A stretch of DNA of 64,000 bases from the NCBI RefSeq assembly GCF_905220415.1, contig NC_059543.1, forward strand, positions 3,534,001-3,598,000. Direction: 5' to 3'. How positions within the stretch are numbered: the first letter of the stretch is position 1; every line of letters starts with the position of its first letter. A model generated the notes under the pieces. The model did no database searches and was not told where the DNA came from. It saw only the letters and a program-made list of their open reading frames with translations. The DNA comes from Colias croceus. Lineage: Eukaryota; Arthropoda; Insecta; Lepidoptera; Pieridae. Both the position numbers and the translations under genes were made by a program. Of this stretch, positions 23,101 to 33,941 are shown piece after piece.

Positions 23101-24289
23101 AGTATATTACTTTACCCCAATATTGCTTCCCACTTTCCACAGGCCTTTTTTGATTGAACTCTCTAATAAAACCAAATGATAGTCTCACTGATTCAGATCT
23201 AATCGTACCAAAATTATTTGTTGCAGTACAGTGATATTTTGCATTGTCTTTATCTGCATCAGGATTATATATCATAAGAGTTCCCCCGCTTAATATAAAT
23301 CTGGAGTCTGCAAGGGGATCTATAGGAGTATAAATTGGGCTATCTACCTGATAATCTTCCCTAAACCACTGGTATGTGGGTGCTGGATAGCCACCTGCGA
23401 TGCATGTCAGTTGTACATGATGATTTCGTAATGGATCATAAATAGTGTCTACAGGTTCTTTGATAAAGTATGGACCTCTGGGTATGCGTTCAGGATCAAA
23501 AGTATCCAATCCATATGTAAAAGATCTTGCCTCTTCAATGAGGTAATGCAATCTTTGAGTTTGTCCTTCACAAATAAAATGAAAATATTCAATACCCTCA
23601 ACAGGGGCTAAGCCCCATCGGCCATCTTCTGTTGAAAATCTATAAACTAAATAGTCACGGGGCAGTAAATTATAACTGGTGTATGTTAACTTGCGATCAT
23701 CAAAGAAAGCGTTATCGAGTCCTGATAATTGTGAGCCATCTCCATCATTTGCCCAATAGCCGGGTGATTGTTGATGAGCTCCCACATACCACGACCCTTT
23801 TTGCGGATCTATACGCATTAATGTTGTGATAATGAATCCATGCTCTTCAGGGCTGTTAACTGAAACTAGATCTGACTCGTAAGCTTGACAAATTTTACGA
23901 GCTTCGTTACGCGGCCTGTTTGGCGATTTCGTAAACCTGTAACACGACTCTCGAAAGCGAATCCAATTGGGCGGGCATTTGTAACGTTCTTCATAATCCA
24001 AACCTGCGTAATAGGAAGCGGTATTTTGCGGATCTACTTCATTGTCACCGTCTCCGTAAGTGTCCGAGTTCCCACTGTCTTGATAAAAAGAACTTTGATA
24101 TGTATGTTCATTTTGGTTTACAGGAAAGCTTCCGTAAGGTACTTGTGATATGGGACGGTAAGAAGTGTTATTTTGGAAATTATCTGACTGGTATGGTTTT
24201 TGATAATTCGGATTAAAAGGACTCGACGAGTCTCCACCCTGACAAGTCACATAACCGATTAAAGTCAGTATAAGCAAACTTTGTTTCAT
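20188..24289 (-). CDS. Cont: Contactin: GPI-anchored C-type lectin / Ig / fibronectin III adhesion protein
   Basis: Three exons: 24289-20849, 20758-20573 and 20484-20188, all phase 0, giving about 1307 residues. Domains in order: signal peptide (MKQSLLILTLIGYVTC); low-complexity Tyr/Gln/Asn spacer; C-type lectin-like domain about 105-240 (CPPNWIRFRESCYRF, WYVGAHQQSP, YFHFICEG); about six Ig domains from 270 to 870; four FNIII domains (first near GPPGPAGGLQVLNI, last near VNVWAVNPSTVRVVW); and a hydrophobic C-terminus YKPILLIIVSVYFKVL without a basic tail, as expected for a GPI signal. Lectin plus Ig plus FNIII is the insect Contactin layout. In flies Contactin works with Neurexin IV and Neuroglian in septate junctions of epithelia and glia. 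Length is close to the fly protein. Nearly the whole extracellular part is one exon of 1147 codons. Confidence 0.95.
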
Positions 24290-24859
24290 GTTTTGTTTCT
24301 GTTAATAACAATGCTATCCAACCATTACACTGAGTTTTACAAGAACATTTAACACTTTTGATTATTTATCATTTATAATGATAATTTTAACCGTTGTTAA
24401 TTAATTTATTGCTAAATTACTAAGGTGAAAACGAAACCAAACGGTAAAACAATTCAACTATCCGCCTTTGCTGTGCTACCATAAACAACATTATACAAAC
24501 TGTCATTTTGTTATGACAAATTGGCAAAATACAGACTATATTTTGAAATCTATGGGAATAAAATAGATAATAATAATTATATTGTGTAGCTACGTAGGCA
24601 CGGCACAGTATGTGGCACAGTAGGTAAGTGATCCATGAGTTATGAATGGATAGGTATTCCTTAATAATTTGAGTCACAGTTTGTTTACAGTTCAGTGTTC
24701 ACAGTTCACACAACTAGTAGCAATAATTTTATCACAATTAAAATAAACTGTTTAAAGATTGACTATCACAATAGTACATCTTGACTCGATGAGATTTCAA
24801 TTATTTATAAGTAAAGATATTATAATAAATCTCAAGAAAATAAAAAACAAGCCCCATAA
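24290..24859 (-). other. Upstream region of Contactin
   Basis: AT-rich, no coding sequence. It should hold the 5' UTR and promoter, but I see no distinctive core element. It is bounded upstream by the nested transposon block at 24860. Confidence 0.4.
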
Positions 24860-25059
24860 GGGGGGTTAGGCGGTCAGCGAAAATTCAGCTATTCGGGCCT
24901 GAGGCAATGATATTATATATAGAAACAAGAGGTAGATACGTTACCAACGCACCAAAACGTAAACCGTGAATTGGTCCTAATTGGGACCAGTGGAATCAGT
25001 CAGATTGTGACTTGTGACAGCGAACGTACATGCTGATATAAACGTTAAAATTATCAATA

Positions 25060-25136
25060 ATGCCTTCTTGTGTGTTCAGAAAGTGCACAAATTACGATAG
25101 TAAAATAAAGAAAGATAGAGGAATATCATATCACAG
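25060..25136 (+). pseudogene. Isolated first exon of a THAP zinc-finger transposase
   Basis: ATG opens MPSCVFRKCTNYDSK and continues KKDRGISYHR, then a GTAAAT splice donor. M-P-x-C-x4-C and an HR before an intron is the usual start of a THAP domain, a zinc-binding DNA-binding module found in P-element transposases and related host proteins. No downstream exon with the second zinc pair (CxxH) or a catalytic domain is found before the nested element, so it is probably a relic. Confidence 0.6.
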
Positions 25137-25627
25137 GTAAATGTATTAAAATATTATAATTTTAGAGCAAAAATAACAATTTGCAATTATTAATGAATGA
25201 CACTTGCTTGACACTTGTATTGAAATAATGAAAGGGATATAACATTGCTTCAATCACTAGTGTGACAAAGCTAGCGCACACTGTGTTCAAAGATTATCAT
25301 GCAGATACGATTATTGAAAATAGAACGGCTATTTTATTAATTTCGATTTGGGTAAATACTTGATTATTTTTATATTTAAATCCACACAGTGCATGTAATT
25401 AACAAATATATCTATTTATTATATACAATGAAATCGTGATGGCAAAAATGTTTGTTTGCAAAAATGATGTTGAATATACGTATACATTAAAGAAAAGATT
25501 ATCGCTACTGACGAAAAATGCTATTTGCTTTTCTGTAAATAGCTATTGAACATACATTTTATTTGTGTTTTAGATAAAAAAGGCTTATACTTCATCCTTT
25601 CTTTTATTTCATACTTTTTTTCATCTA

Positions 25628-25810
25628 GGCACCACTATTATTATATCCTACAAGTTGGAGTGATGACCATGTACGGGTTCCGGGAACTGCCTTGAAACGA
25701 ATAGCGTAAGATCGGTCCGTATGGAGTTCTATAAGGAGGACTATGCTCAGCAGTGGGTGTTTATCGGGTGAAATGATGATGACCGAAAACGAACACCACA
25801 GCTAGTAATA
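25628..25810 (+). repeat. 3' tail of a non-LTR retroelement
   Basis: Includes GGAGTGATGACCATGTACGG, GCGTAAGATCGGTCCGTATG and GGACTATGCTCAGCAGTGGG followed by GATGATGACC. This phrase is typical of 3' ends of RTE-type LINEs in Lepidoptera. It is 5'-truncated and noncoding. Confidence 0.55.
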
Positions 25811-26795
25811 AATGCTTAATACAGTTATATCTCCAAAAAAGTTTTTTTTCATTTTAATACAACTTCATAATAATAATTAAATAGTAAATGAAATTGTCAC
25901 ATTTGTTTACGTGTGCAGGAAACGTAACATCTATAACATTGAACCTTCTGTGTCGTTAGTCTATGCCAATTGCCATGGCAACTATTTGTTTATTTATATT
26001 TAATTGGTGAATTCTTGTGACTTTTGCTTACACCTGCGCGGAAGTGACAAACTATCTTTGTCTTTTTTGTTTATATCATTTTATTAGAGCCATCTCTCTT
26101 ATACAGTCTGTCAATGTAATAAATTAAGTAAAATGAAAATTGTATTTGTGTGTGCCTGAGAGCGTTTTCCCATTATCCGATCCGATATCGGATATCGGAA
26201 GCCGATAGCCGATATCCGATATCGGACACAATTTGCCCTTTCACATTATCCGATAATATCGTCCCGATATCATGAGTGTTGCCAGAAACTGGAAAAGTAG
26301 ATTTAAAGGGGAATTTAAAAAAACAGTGGATGCATTTGTGTTACAAAAAATAAACTTTATTTTAAATAAAGTAAATAGTAATAAATAAACTGATGTTTTT
26401 CAAACCGGTTTAATCTGCTGACTGCGGAGTATGGATTTGTACCCTCTGCAGAGTCAGAATCTAGTTTCAATAGTCAATTTCATTGTGAGGCTTGTTTTTT
26501 TATATGCTGTTTTTCTTTTTTTAATAATAGAACATGTGTGGTCGTAGTGAATTTTAGAACTTTTTTATATTAAATCATGTATGACTGTTATGTTCTTATA
26601 CAAATAAAATAAAATAAAATAAAATTCAAGTATTAAAGCGACGAAACTGGCAAATACAAATTCAAATTACATTTACAAATGTAGCTGTGCTGTTATTACA
26701 ATTTTATAGTGCTAATATGTACATTCTACCTATTATCTGGGTGTGCAAATATTTAAACAGAAATAAATTTAAACTAAACTAATTCTTCGTTGTCA

Positions 26796-27975
26796 CCTTA
26801 GATTACAAAATAAAAGACAGATGGAGCATGACAACCGCCCGTCGCCCTTGTCAAAGAAAATACGAAATCAAAAACAAATACGTCGCTGCACCAGTGATAT
26901 AGCGCATATAGTGTCATGCAATACGTCAAAAAGGGTTTGCAATTTAAGTAAAAAAATGCCGTCTTGTGATAATAAAACGCTGCAAAATTTGTTCCCGAAA
27001 ACAAAAAAAAAAGATAAAACATCGTTTCACAGGTTTTCTGTAGATAATTTGGCTGATTTATTTCTTTAATACGAATAATAATTTTACAGATATGAAGGAA
27101 TACAAAACTTCAACGTATGTTGCCAGTATTTTGAAAATGAATTTGCCATTTTTATTGGTAAAACGGTAAAATGGTTAAACGATCTTCAGGGTAATGCTGT
27201 TGGATTTTTCGATCGTGAATTTGATTATTTGTATAGTGCACTAAAGGTTCATGATAATTATTAGATTATTTTAATAAGCATAATACATTATTTTGTTACT
27301 TTTATAAAGCTTAAAAACGTCATAGTCGTTTTCGCTAGCGATTTAATTTATGTGAACTCCATGATGGATATGATGAAAATAAATCCCGTATTCTCGACTA
27401 AAAACTACCGCTATTCGTATTCATATATTATGAAAAATAAAAAATAATATAATTATTATAGTTAATATTGAAACTTTTTTTATGTAATTTATTTAATAAA
27501 AAATTGAATACAATTATTTTGTCCATATATAACTTTAGTAGGCAGGTACGTCTTTATGTAATAAAAGAATTTAAATAAAAATTAAAACTTGACTTCTCAT
27601 TTATGTATATAGCCTACGTCACTACCGCCACTAACATAATAATTCAGATCATTGCAATTTTGACCGATTTTCCTTTTTTTTTGAGAGGTTTCCCTCACAA
27701 CTCAAAATCGGTCCAACGGTTTATACTGCAGGGCGTGTCAAAGAAATATTATACATACATACATAAACTCGAAAAACATAACCCTCTTTTTTCCGTAGTC
27801 GGGGAAAAATTTGGGAAATTTTTCAATATCTGGCAACATTACACGCACACAGAAGCACCGTGTACGTACAGTGCAGCGGCGAAATGACAGCACACATAGC
27901 TTTATTGAAAATGACGATAAATTATTCGGTTTAGTTCGGAAACGCTCCATCTGTCTTTTATTTTGTAATCTAAGG
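26796..27975. mobile_element. Innermost 1.18-kb inverted-repeat element, superfamily unassigned
   Basis: Perfect terminal inverted repeats of 32 bp begin CCTTAGATTACAAAATAAAA and end GACAGATGGAGC. The 6-bp duplication TTGTCA flanks it at 26790-26795 and 27976-27981. Inside are THAP-like remnants (26956-27264) and an AT-rich tail including a phrase AACTCAAAATCGGTCCAACG. The perfect arms suggest it is younger than its host elements. A 6-bp duplication is unusual and does not settle the superfamily. Confidence 0.7.
26956..27264 (+). pseudogene. Decayed THAP-like two-exon remnant
   Basis: The first part opens MPSC and ends KKKDKTSFHRF. In between, the +1 frame reads IIKRCKICSRK, so the original C-x-C spacing appears shifted by a one-base change, with a return in an A-run at 27003-27012. 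After a possible acceptor (TTTTACAG at 27082-27089), an open stretch 27091-27261 reads YEGIQNFNVCCQYFENEFAI, resembling the THAP C-terminal half with tyrosine where the zinc-binding histidine (CxxHF) is expected. The homology is my inference from short motifs. Confidence 0.35.
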
Positions 27976-28470
27976 TTGTCACAGATTCCGCAATTTACGT
28001 AGTACCACAGACTAATAATAATATAGCCATGACAACCAAAATAGTAAACAAGCTCAAAAGTCGCCGCGCGTAGGTACTTGACAAAATTTAGGGTCGCCGC
28101 ATTCTAATTCTGAAATTTTAGAGAAAACTAAACAAAATTGCCGTATTGTTAATTTTCTTTTCAATAAAAAGGGTTTGATTTAAAAAAAAAATTAACTGAT
28201 AGATCGTAGTTGTACATATAGTAAAAATAACTACAAAAAAGAAACCGACTTCAAAAACAGCTGGAAAAGTAAAATATAAAAAAGATTTGATATTATTAAT
28301 TACTTAATATTATTTAGATGTGCTATTTATTATACAGGTTTGATATCGGCGCTAAAACAAAGCACTAAATCTGTGACTCAATGACAACAATACAATAAAC
28401 AGCTTACAGCACAACAGTAGTCCGAGTAGGAGGAGGAGCGAGGCAGAATGAGTAAATAAAGATAAAAGAC

Positions 28471-28509
28471 ACTAATATTTCGAAGATACGGTATCTTCGA
28501 AATATTAGT
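28471..28509. repeat. 39-nt perfect palindrome with a one-base centre
   Basis: Arm ACTAATATTTCGAAGATAC (28471-28489), centre G at 28490, then the exact complement at 28491-28509. It lies within the Harbinger-like element. Confidence 0.9.
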
Positions 28510-29416
28510 AGAATTTAAGAATGCAATATATTTTTGTTTACTTCAGTTCAGCCAATTGCCGTATATTGCCTTTAAATACTTAAATGAATGTTTTCTTAAT
28601 AAAAAGGTTTAAAGTAAATAAAATATATTTTTTTTACATTTAGCGCCTAGAAATGACTGAAAATACACAAACTAGTGCTTTTTTTGCTGTTGGTATACTA
28701 CCTTTTCGAAAATTGAGTTGGTAACACTGAACATTATCGTCCGATAGTTCACGGGAATATCGGTGTTGGCTCCGATATCCGATATCGGACCGGACAATGT
28801 GAAAGACAGGTACCTAAATCATACATTTTACTTAGCCTCCGATATCGGATATCGGCTATCGGCGTCCGATATCCGATATCGGACCGGACAATGTGAAAAC
28901 GCTCTGACACTGCATAGGAAGCATTTTTTTTGGATATCTTGTGAGTATATAACGTATCTATACATAAAATATCATTGGCCTGAGGTAAGCGGTGAGGGGG
29001 TCCGCGTTTAGTATGGAAACAACGTGCTCGAAACTAAAAATCGTAAGCGCCATTCACATTTTTATCAAAAAGTGAATGAAAATATTTAGTATTTTCTAAA
29101 TCTAAAACAGTCACGAAATCGAGAAGGTAAATATCTATGTATTTGTGATTTTATACGAATTATTATCGTAAAGTACGGTTGTAATGAGCATTTATATGAT
29201 ATTTTAGAGGTAACTTCAGGATTTTTTTTTATCGAGCAAAATTTTTCCAATCGTGTTTTGGAAACAGTCAACCCATCACACATACGTTCTGTAATACGTA
29301 TTAGAAATTTCAGTGCGAAAAAACTTCAATATTTTCAGTTATAGCTCATAGAAAACAGTCCATTTTGCCGTGTTCACCTACTAAGGGCCCTTAAGGAAAA
29401 GAGTCACCAAAATATA

Positions 29417-31021
29417 CACTACTCAAAACAAAATAGGGCCCACCCTGATTTTTTGCTGTGTTGTAAAAACTCTTCACTTTTTTCTTATTTTATGAATGGG
29501 TATAAACGAACAAGGTGTAGGACAATTGTTTTAACGTAAACTTAAGCAAAAATTAGTGATTTTATGGAAATTATGCAAAATTAACAGTATTAGAGAAAAA
29601 TTGCACAAATAAGACACATGACAAAAGTTTCAATAAAACCTTTATTAAAAAAAAAAATCTGGTTTATTTTGTAATTAGTAGTGTGAGGGACCCCCTCTGC
29701 ACCGTATGCACTATCTGAGCCTATCTGGGACACTTTCAATCAAATGGGTTACATTTTCTTCAGGTATTTGCTCCCAACAGACTTTAAGAGCATTTATGAG
29801 GATCTTGTTGGCTGTTTACGTTGCTGAAATTTGCTTTGACGCTCCTTTTTAATTGATCCCACAGATGCTCTATTGGATTGAGGTCAGGGCTCATGGCTGG
29901 CCACGGCAGAACTCTTATATTGGCATCAGAGAGTGCTCTTTGAGTGATACGGGCTGTATGTGGGCGGGCATTATTTTGCATTAAGATGAATTCTTCGCCA
30001 ATTCTTTGTGAAAATGGGATCACGTGAGGCCGGATGACCCGTTCGACATAGGTAGTAGCAGTCACGGTACCTCCATCAAGAACTACGAGCTCCGTTTTGC
30101 CACGTAGGCTTATGCCGCCCCACACCATGACGCTTGGACCTCCAAATCGGTCTGTTCCGTGGACACAAGGTTCAGAAAAACGTTCACCTTCCCTTCTCCA
30201 TACACGCACTCGACGATCGACACTTAAAAACTTCACTTTAGTTTCGTTCGTAAACAGTACTGTCCCCCAGTTATCCATAGACCAGTCTGAGTGATCACGA
30301 GCAAACCTTAATCGTGCTGCACGATGAGCACTTGTCATTTTCAGTCGAACAGCGCGAGTTCTGGACCTTTGGCCACCTTCATGAAGTCGATTCCGAATGG
30401 TTTGATCACTCACTCGCGTGCCAGTAGATTGACGCAGTTGATTTTGTAAGGCACGGGCGGTTACCGTCCGCTGCCGACGCGCTGTTAGTCTGATGTACCG
30501 GTCCTCTTGGGCTGTTGTAGCCCGAGTACTTCCTGTTCCACGTCTTCTAGCAACACTACCTGTCTCTTGATAACGATCCCAAGCATTTCGGATAGCTCGA
30601 CGTGACACACCAAGACGTATTGCCACCGACCTCTGAGAATTTCCTTCTTGAAGCAAAGCAACTGCTCTTGCTGCCGTTTCCATATCCATATGAACGCGAG
30701 ATCCAGGCATAATAATCACGAATAATACCGAAACCAAATTAAACTTTAAAAAATAACGATGTGCTACAGTAACATTCAGAATGAGACTTTGAACACAAGT
30801 GATTGAGAATTTGGAAATAACGTGATTTTGAAACATTTAACTCTTTCTGGTTACCCACTTGAGAATAACATTAAAAAGAATAGTTAAAACAGCAATAAAG
30901 TTTCGTTAACATGTCAACAACGTAAGGGAATACTCAAGTACCCCAATAACTACCCTATAAATTACGTGTAGGCAAAACTTTGAGATAAGTGTAGGTGGGC
31001 CCTATTTTGTTTTGAGTAGTG
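29417..31021 (-). mobile_element. Tc1/mariner transposon, nearly full length
   Basis: Flanked by TA duplications (29415-29416, 31022-31023). The terminal inverted repeats are identical for 28 bp, starting CACTACTCAAAACAAAATAG. Total 1605 bp, a normal Tc1 size. One transposase gene on the minus strand is damaged (see next entry). It lies 22 bases outside the piggyBac-like MITE. Confidence 0.9.
29675..30710 (-). pseudogene. Tc1-type DD34E transposase, inactivated
   Basis: The reading starts at MPGSRVHMDMETAARAV (ATG at 30710) and is open to 29784. The N-terminus has the paired helix-turn-helix of Tc1 transposases (SQRSVAIRLGVSRRAIRNAW). The catalytic region is recognisable, but the first aspartate is Asn (VLFTNETK, usually TDE) and the second is also Asn (MQNNARPH, usually QDN or QQD). 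The glutamate remains (SPDLNPIEHLWD). Near 29810 a frameshift diverts the frame; the family C-terminus (LKVCWEQIPEEN, ending GGPSHY before a stop at 29675) continues in another frame with one further in-frame stop. It cannot encode an active enzyme. Confidence 0.85.
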
Positions 31022-31077
31022 TAGTATTTGATGAAAAATTGGAGCAGCCGTGGCGCGCGGCGGCATTGGATATATCG

Positions 31078-31768
31078 TGGGCCGTGGCCATATCGTAGAT
31101 TTGCTCATTTCACGAAATGGTCGCATTTCAATTTTCATGAAATGGCCAACATAGTTAGATCATCGTTAAATCGTCAACGTTTCACGATTTGGTCATTCAC
31201 ATTTGGCCGTATAAAATATAGAGTCCATAAAATATTAAAAAAATTCAGAATATTCTAAGAACTTGTTTATCGTCATTTAAGTTAGTGCCGCGGCAGCGGC
31301 CGGCGAGTGCCAGAAGCGAGTAGAAGATATATACTTAAATGCGTCTTAAATCCTTTTATTTAAGACGCATTTTTTATTCAATACATATAACTATAAGATA
31401 TCCACATTTTCCATAGTACTCGAACCTCTTCGTCGTAAATTCTTTGCGATGACTTTCTTCATATTTTAATTAAACGAATTATGAAGTTTTTAACTGCGAA
31501 CACATAAACATTAAACACATCGCTTGCAGCGCATCTACCAATAATTAATGTAACTATTTTACGATATGATCAAATAATTTTGATCATTTCATGAAAAAAC
31601 TGCGCGTTTAGTTTATCGAGAAACGATTTTTTATCATTGATCTGCCTAAACCACATCATGATGTGGCCAATAGATATTCGATCATTTCATGAAATGCGTC
31701 CATTTCACGAAAAGATCGATCATAATTATCATGAAATGAGCAAATCTACGATACCTATGGCCACGACA
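31078..31768. mobile_element. Inverted-repeat MITE rich in TTTCATGAAA dyads
   Basis: The left end has GTGGCCATATCGTAGATTTG then CTCATTTC; the right end is its complement with a few extra bases (GAAATGAGCAAATCTACG, ATACCTATGGCCACGAC). Between them CATTTCATGAAATG-like palindromes recur at about 31108-31145, 31580-31600 and 31680-31740. No transposase frame. A GC-rich segment (CCGCGGCAGCGGCCGGCG) sits at about 31287-31305. The edges are approximate. Confidence 0.6.
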
Positions 31769-33941
31769 GCTATAAGTAACGCAAAATATACCGAACACTA
31801 ATACTACGTACTACGTACCTAATATCCAGACATTTCAGTGATCAAGACCCTTATTATATTATGTTGTTCATCTTGTTGGTAACTAAATAGCAGAAAAGTC
31901 ATGAAATTGAAATCACTAAATACTAGAAATCGAGGTAAAAGTTATGAAAATACTATTTCAAAAATTGTATAACGCAAGATCCCCACCGCCTCTTTCTAAA
32001 TCTTCTACAAAACCATGGAGCGGATTTTATGCGGTCAGCGGATTTCAACATTAGATCGTGCTATGTGTAAAAATGTCCTTAAATATTTATTAATTTGTGA
32101 AGCGAGGATGGGTATCCTCGCTTCACTGAGAATTAAATAAATTAATGCTAAATAAAAATGATCTGAATGTCCCAATCAAGCGGTGAATCAAACGAAGCTA
32201 ATCCTGCGCAAGTCCTGCGCCATCTTTTTCCAGTTGTTATCCAATTCTTAGGTATGTAAGTCATACATAGAGTTCGTAGTAGAAAAATCACGAAAAATTG
32301 AATTATGTATCTATCTTAAGCATTGATCTTTAGCAAGGCATATATTGCTACCTTACACCAAGAATATTACATCAAATTGAAAAATCGTTTTCTAAGAGGA
32401 ATTATTAATAAAAGACGTATTCAGTATGATTGTTCGCTTTATTGATTTTTATGTATTTTACCAACAAGAAATATCGTGTCATTAATCATTATAATACTTA
32501 TATTAAAGGTAAATCTAAGGTCTAAGCCTGATAGTTATTACACAAAATCAAATGTATACAATCGTATAAAACATCAATTACATTCTATGAAATTTCTCAG
32601 CATTGTCCGCACGCAACATTACACTCCTAATAATAGTTCATCACAGATTTATCGTGTACTTCTTAGTTTCTTGTCTCCATAAAAATTATAGGGCGGAACA
32701 TGTGTGGTCTAACGTGTAATGGAACATCCATTCGTATCCTTTTATAAAATATTGGTATAGTCGTCATAGCAAGCTAAATTGTTCAATAAATAAATTATAC
32801 ATTTGATGCCAGCTGTTATTTTTAATTGATTTCTTTTAAAATAATTTAAAAAATAATTTGTTTATCTTATGTACAATATTATCATTTCGATATGCTATAT
32901 GAATTCATAATTTTCCTATTTTTTATTGGACCGTAATATAACTAATAATAACAACACTACTTTAATATTTATGGAATAATTGTACAGAAAATAAATATTA
33001 CACGGCAAAAATAGCAAACTTAACAAAGAACAAAAATATAGCACTTTAAAAAAATGACTGTGATAAAAAGTGGCCTATGATTTTTAGGAATTATAATATT
33101 TTGATATATTATATTTTTAAGTAATTAATTTTATTATACTATGTTGCTAACAACATTGTGATGTTTATGAGTAAAACCACTGGAGCGTCTCACCGTCAAA
33201 TCATTCCTAAGAAGAAGTTGAGCAAATTATTTTGTAAGTAGTAGTAATGTAGTATAATAATAAAAGGTATTTATTATAAAAATTAACAAAAATCTCCACA
33301 TAAATTAATTACGTCACTAACATACATAATATCAATCTGCTCTTTATGGTGGTATTCTCTTTTAATACACATAAGTATGATATTTAGTTTTTCTAAAGTG
33401 AAATAGAATCAATTCAACGATTGTTGCGAACGTTAATTCCCAAATCTTTCATAGAAATTCATCTACTACGCGTTCAACACGCACGTATACTATTGCACAA
33501 TCAAATCTAAATTATGCTAGTCTTACAATTAAATTAGTTTCTGGTAACTATAACTTTTTAATTTCTAAATTAATAACTATTATTCTCGCAACACATTTTC
33601 ATATTCAATTAACTAACCGATTACCATACACCAACATTAAATAGCACCCATGAGAATATTTTACATTTAAAGCGACATTTATTATTTACAATTGCGATTA
33701 AATTTACATTATATACAATAATATTTATTTATAAATAGGTACAATACAAAATATGTTACATCCGACGCAGTCGTATGTGATACTATAACGGCTGCCTTAT
33801 AAGTTACATCTCGAATCTCTCAGGATATTTTGTTCAGAAATAAATCATCATACATTCTGCTTTACAAGGAATTGTGATGATTTGAAATTTCGATGCGATA
33901 ATTGACTATATCGATTTAAATATAGGAATAGAGTTTTAATG
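31769..33941 (-). other. Region downstream of BCOR, probably partly its 3' UTR
   Basis: AT-rich, without coding sequence. Many TTTATT (minus-strand AATAAA) candidates occur, for example near 33679 and 33725, so the 3' end cannot be fixed. Nothing else is recognisable. Confidence 0.4.

Larger units (their letters stand above)
26160..28904. mobile_element. Harbinger-like element with CGATATCG-rich ends, itself interrupted
   Basis: Flanked by TGA (26157-26159 and 28905-28907). The termini are long inverted repeats starting GAGCGTTTTC(C/A)CATT(A/G)TCCG and continuing with palindromic CCGATATCGGATATCGG and GCCGATAGCCGATATCC; arms reach beyond 60 bp. A 3-bp duplication suggests PIF/Harbinger. It is interrupted by the element at 26796-27975. 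Near the right end, a second inverted-repeat-like block at 28740-28810 partly duplicates the terminal motif. Confidence 0.7.
24905..28977. mobile_element. P-like (THAP) transposon inserted in the piggyBac-like MITE
   Basis: A perfect 8-bp duplication GCCTGAGG flanks it (24897-24904 and 28978-28985). The uninterrupted MITE has this octamer once (58751-58758), so the boundaries are exact. The ends are imperfect inverted repeats: CAATGATATTATATATAG on the left and the complement of CAATGATATTTTATGTATAG on the right. Without the nested element at 26160-28904 it is only about 1.3 kb. It contains a THAP first exon (25060-25136) and a LINE tail. CA-starting termini, an 8-bp duplication and a THAP exon fit the P superfamily; the superfamily call is inference. 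Confidence 0.75.
24860..29390. mobile_element. piggyBac-like TTAA MITE, split by a 4.07-kb insertion
   Basis: The left piece 24860-24904 (GGGGGGTTAGGCGGTCAGCG onward) and the right piece 28978-29390 (ending CCTACTAAGGGCCC) together match the uninterrupted copy at 58714-59163. The right flank is TTAA (29391-29394). The left flank is ATAA (24856-24859), one base from TTAA. TTAA targets and GGG...CCC ends fit the piggyBac superfamily. It carries no transposase. A 65-codon frame in its right part is identical in the two copies but is not evidently a gene. Confidence 0.8.

Noticed and set aside
26821..27069. 82-codon frame as an intact host gene
   Set aside because: It begins in the terminal inverted repeat of the innermost element and the THAP-like part is out of frame, so it is treated as a pseudogene remnant.
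29086..29283. 65-codon minus-strand frame, identical to one at 58859-59056
   Set aside because: Both lie in copies of the same piggyBac-like MITE. The peptide has no recognisable features and identity follows from recent copying.
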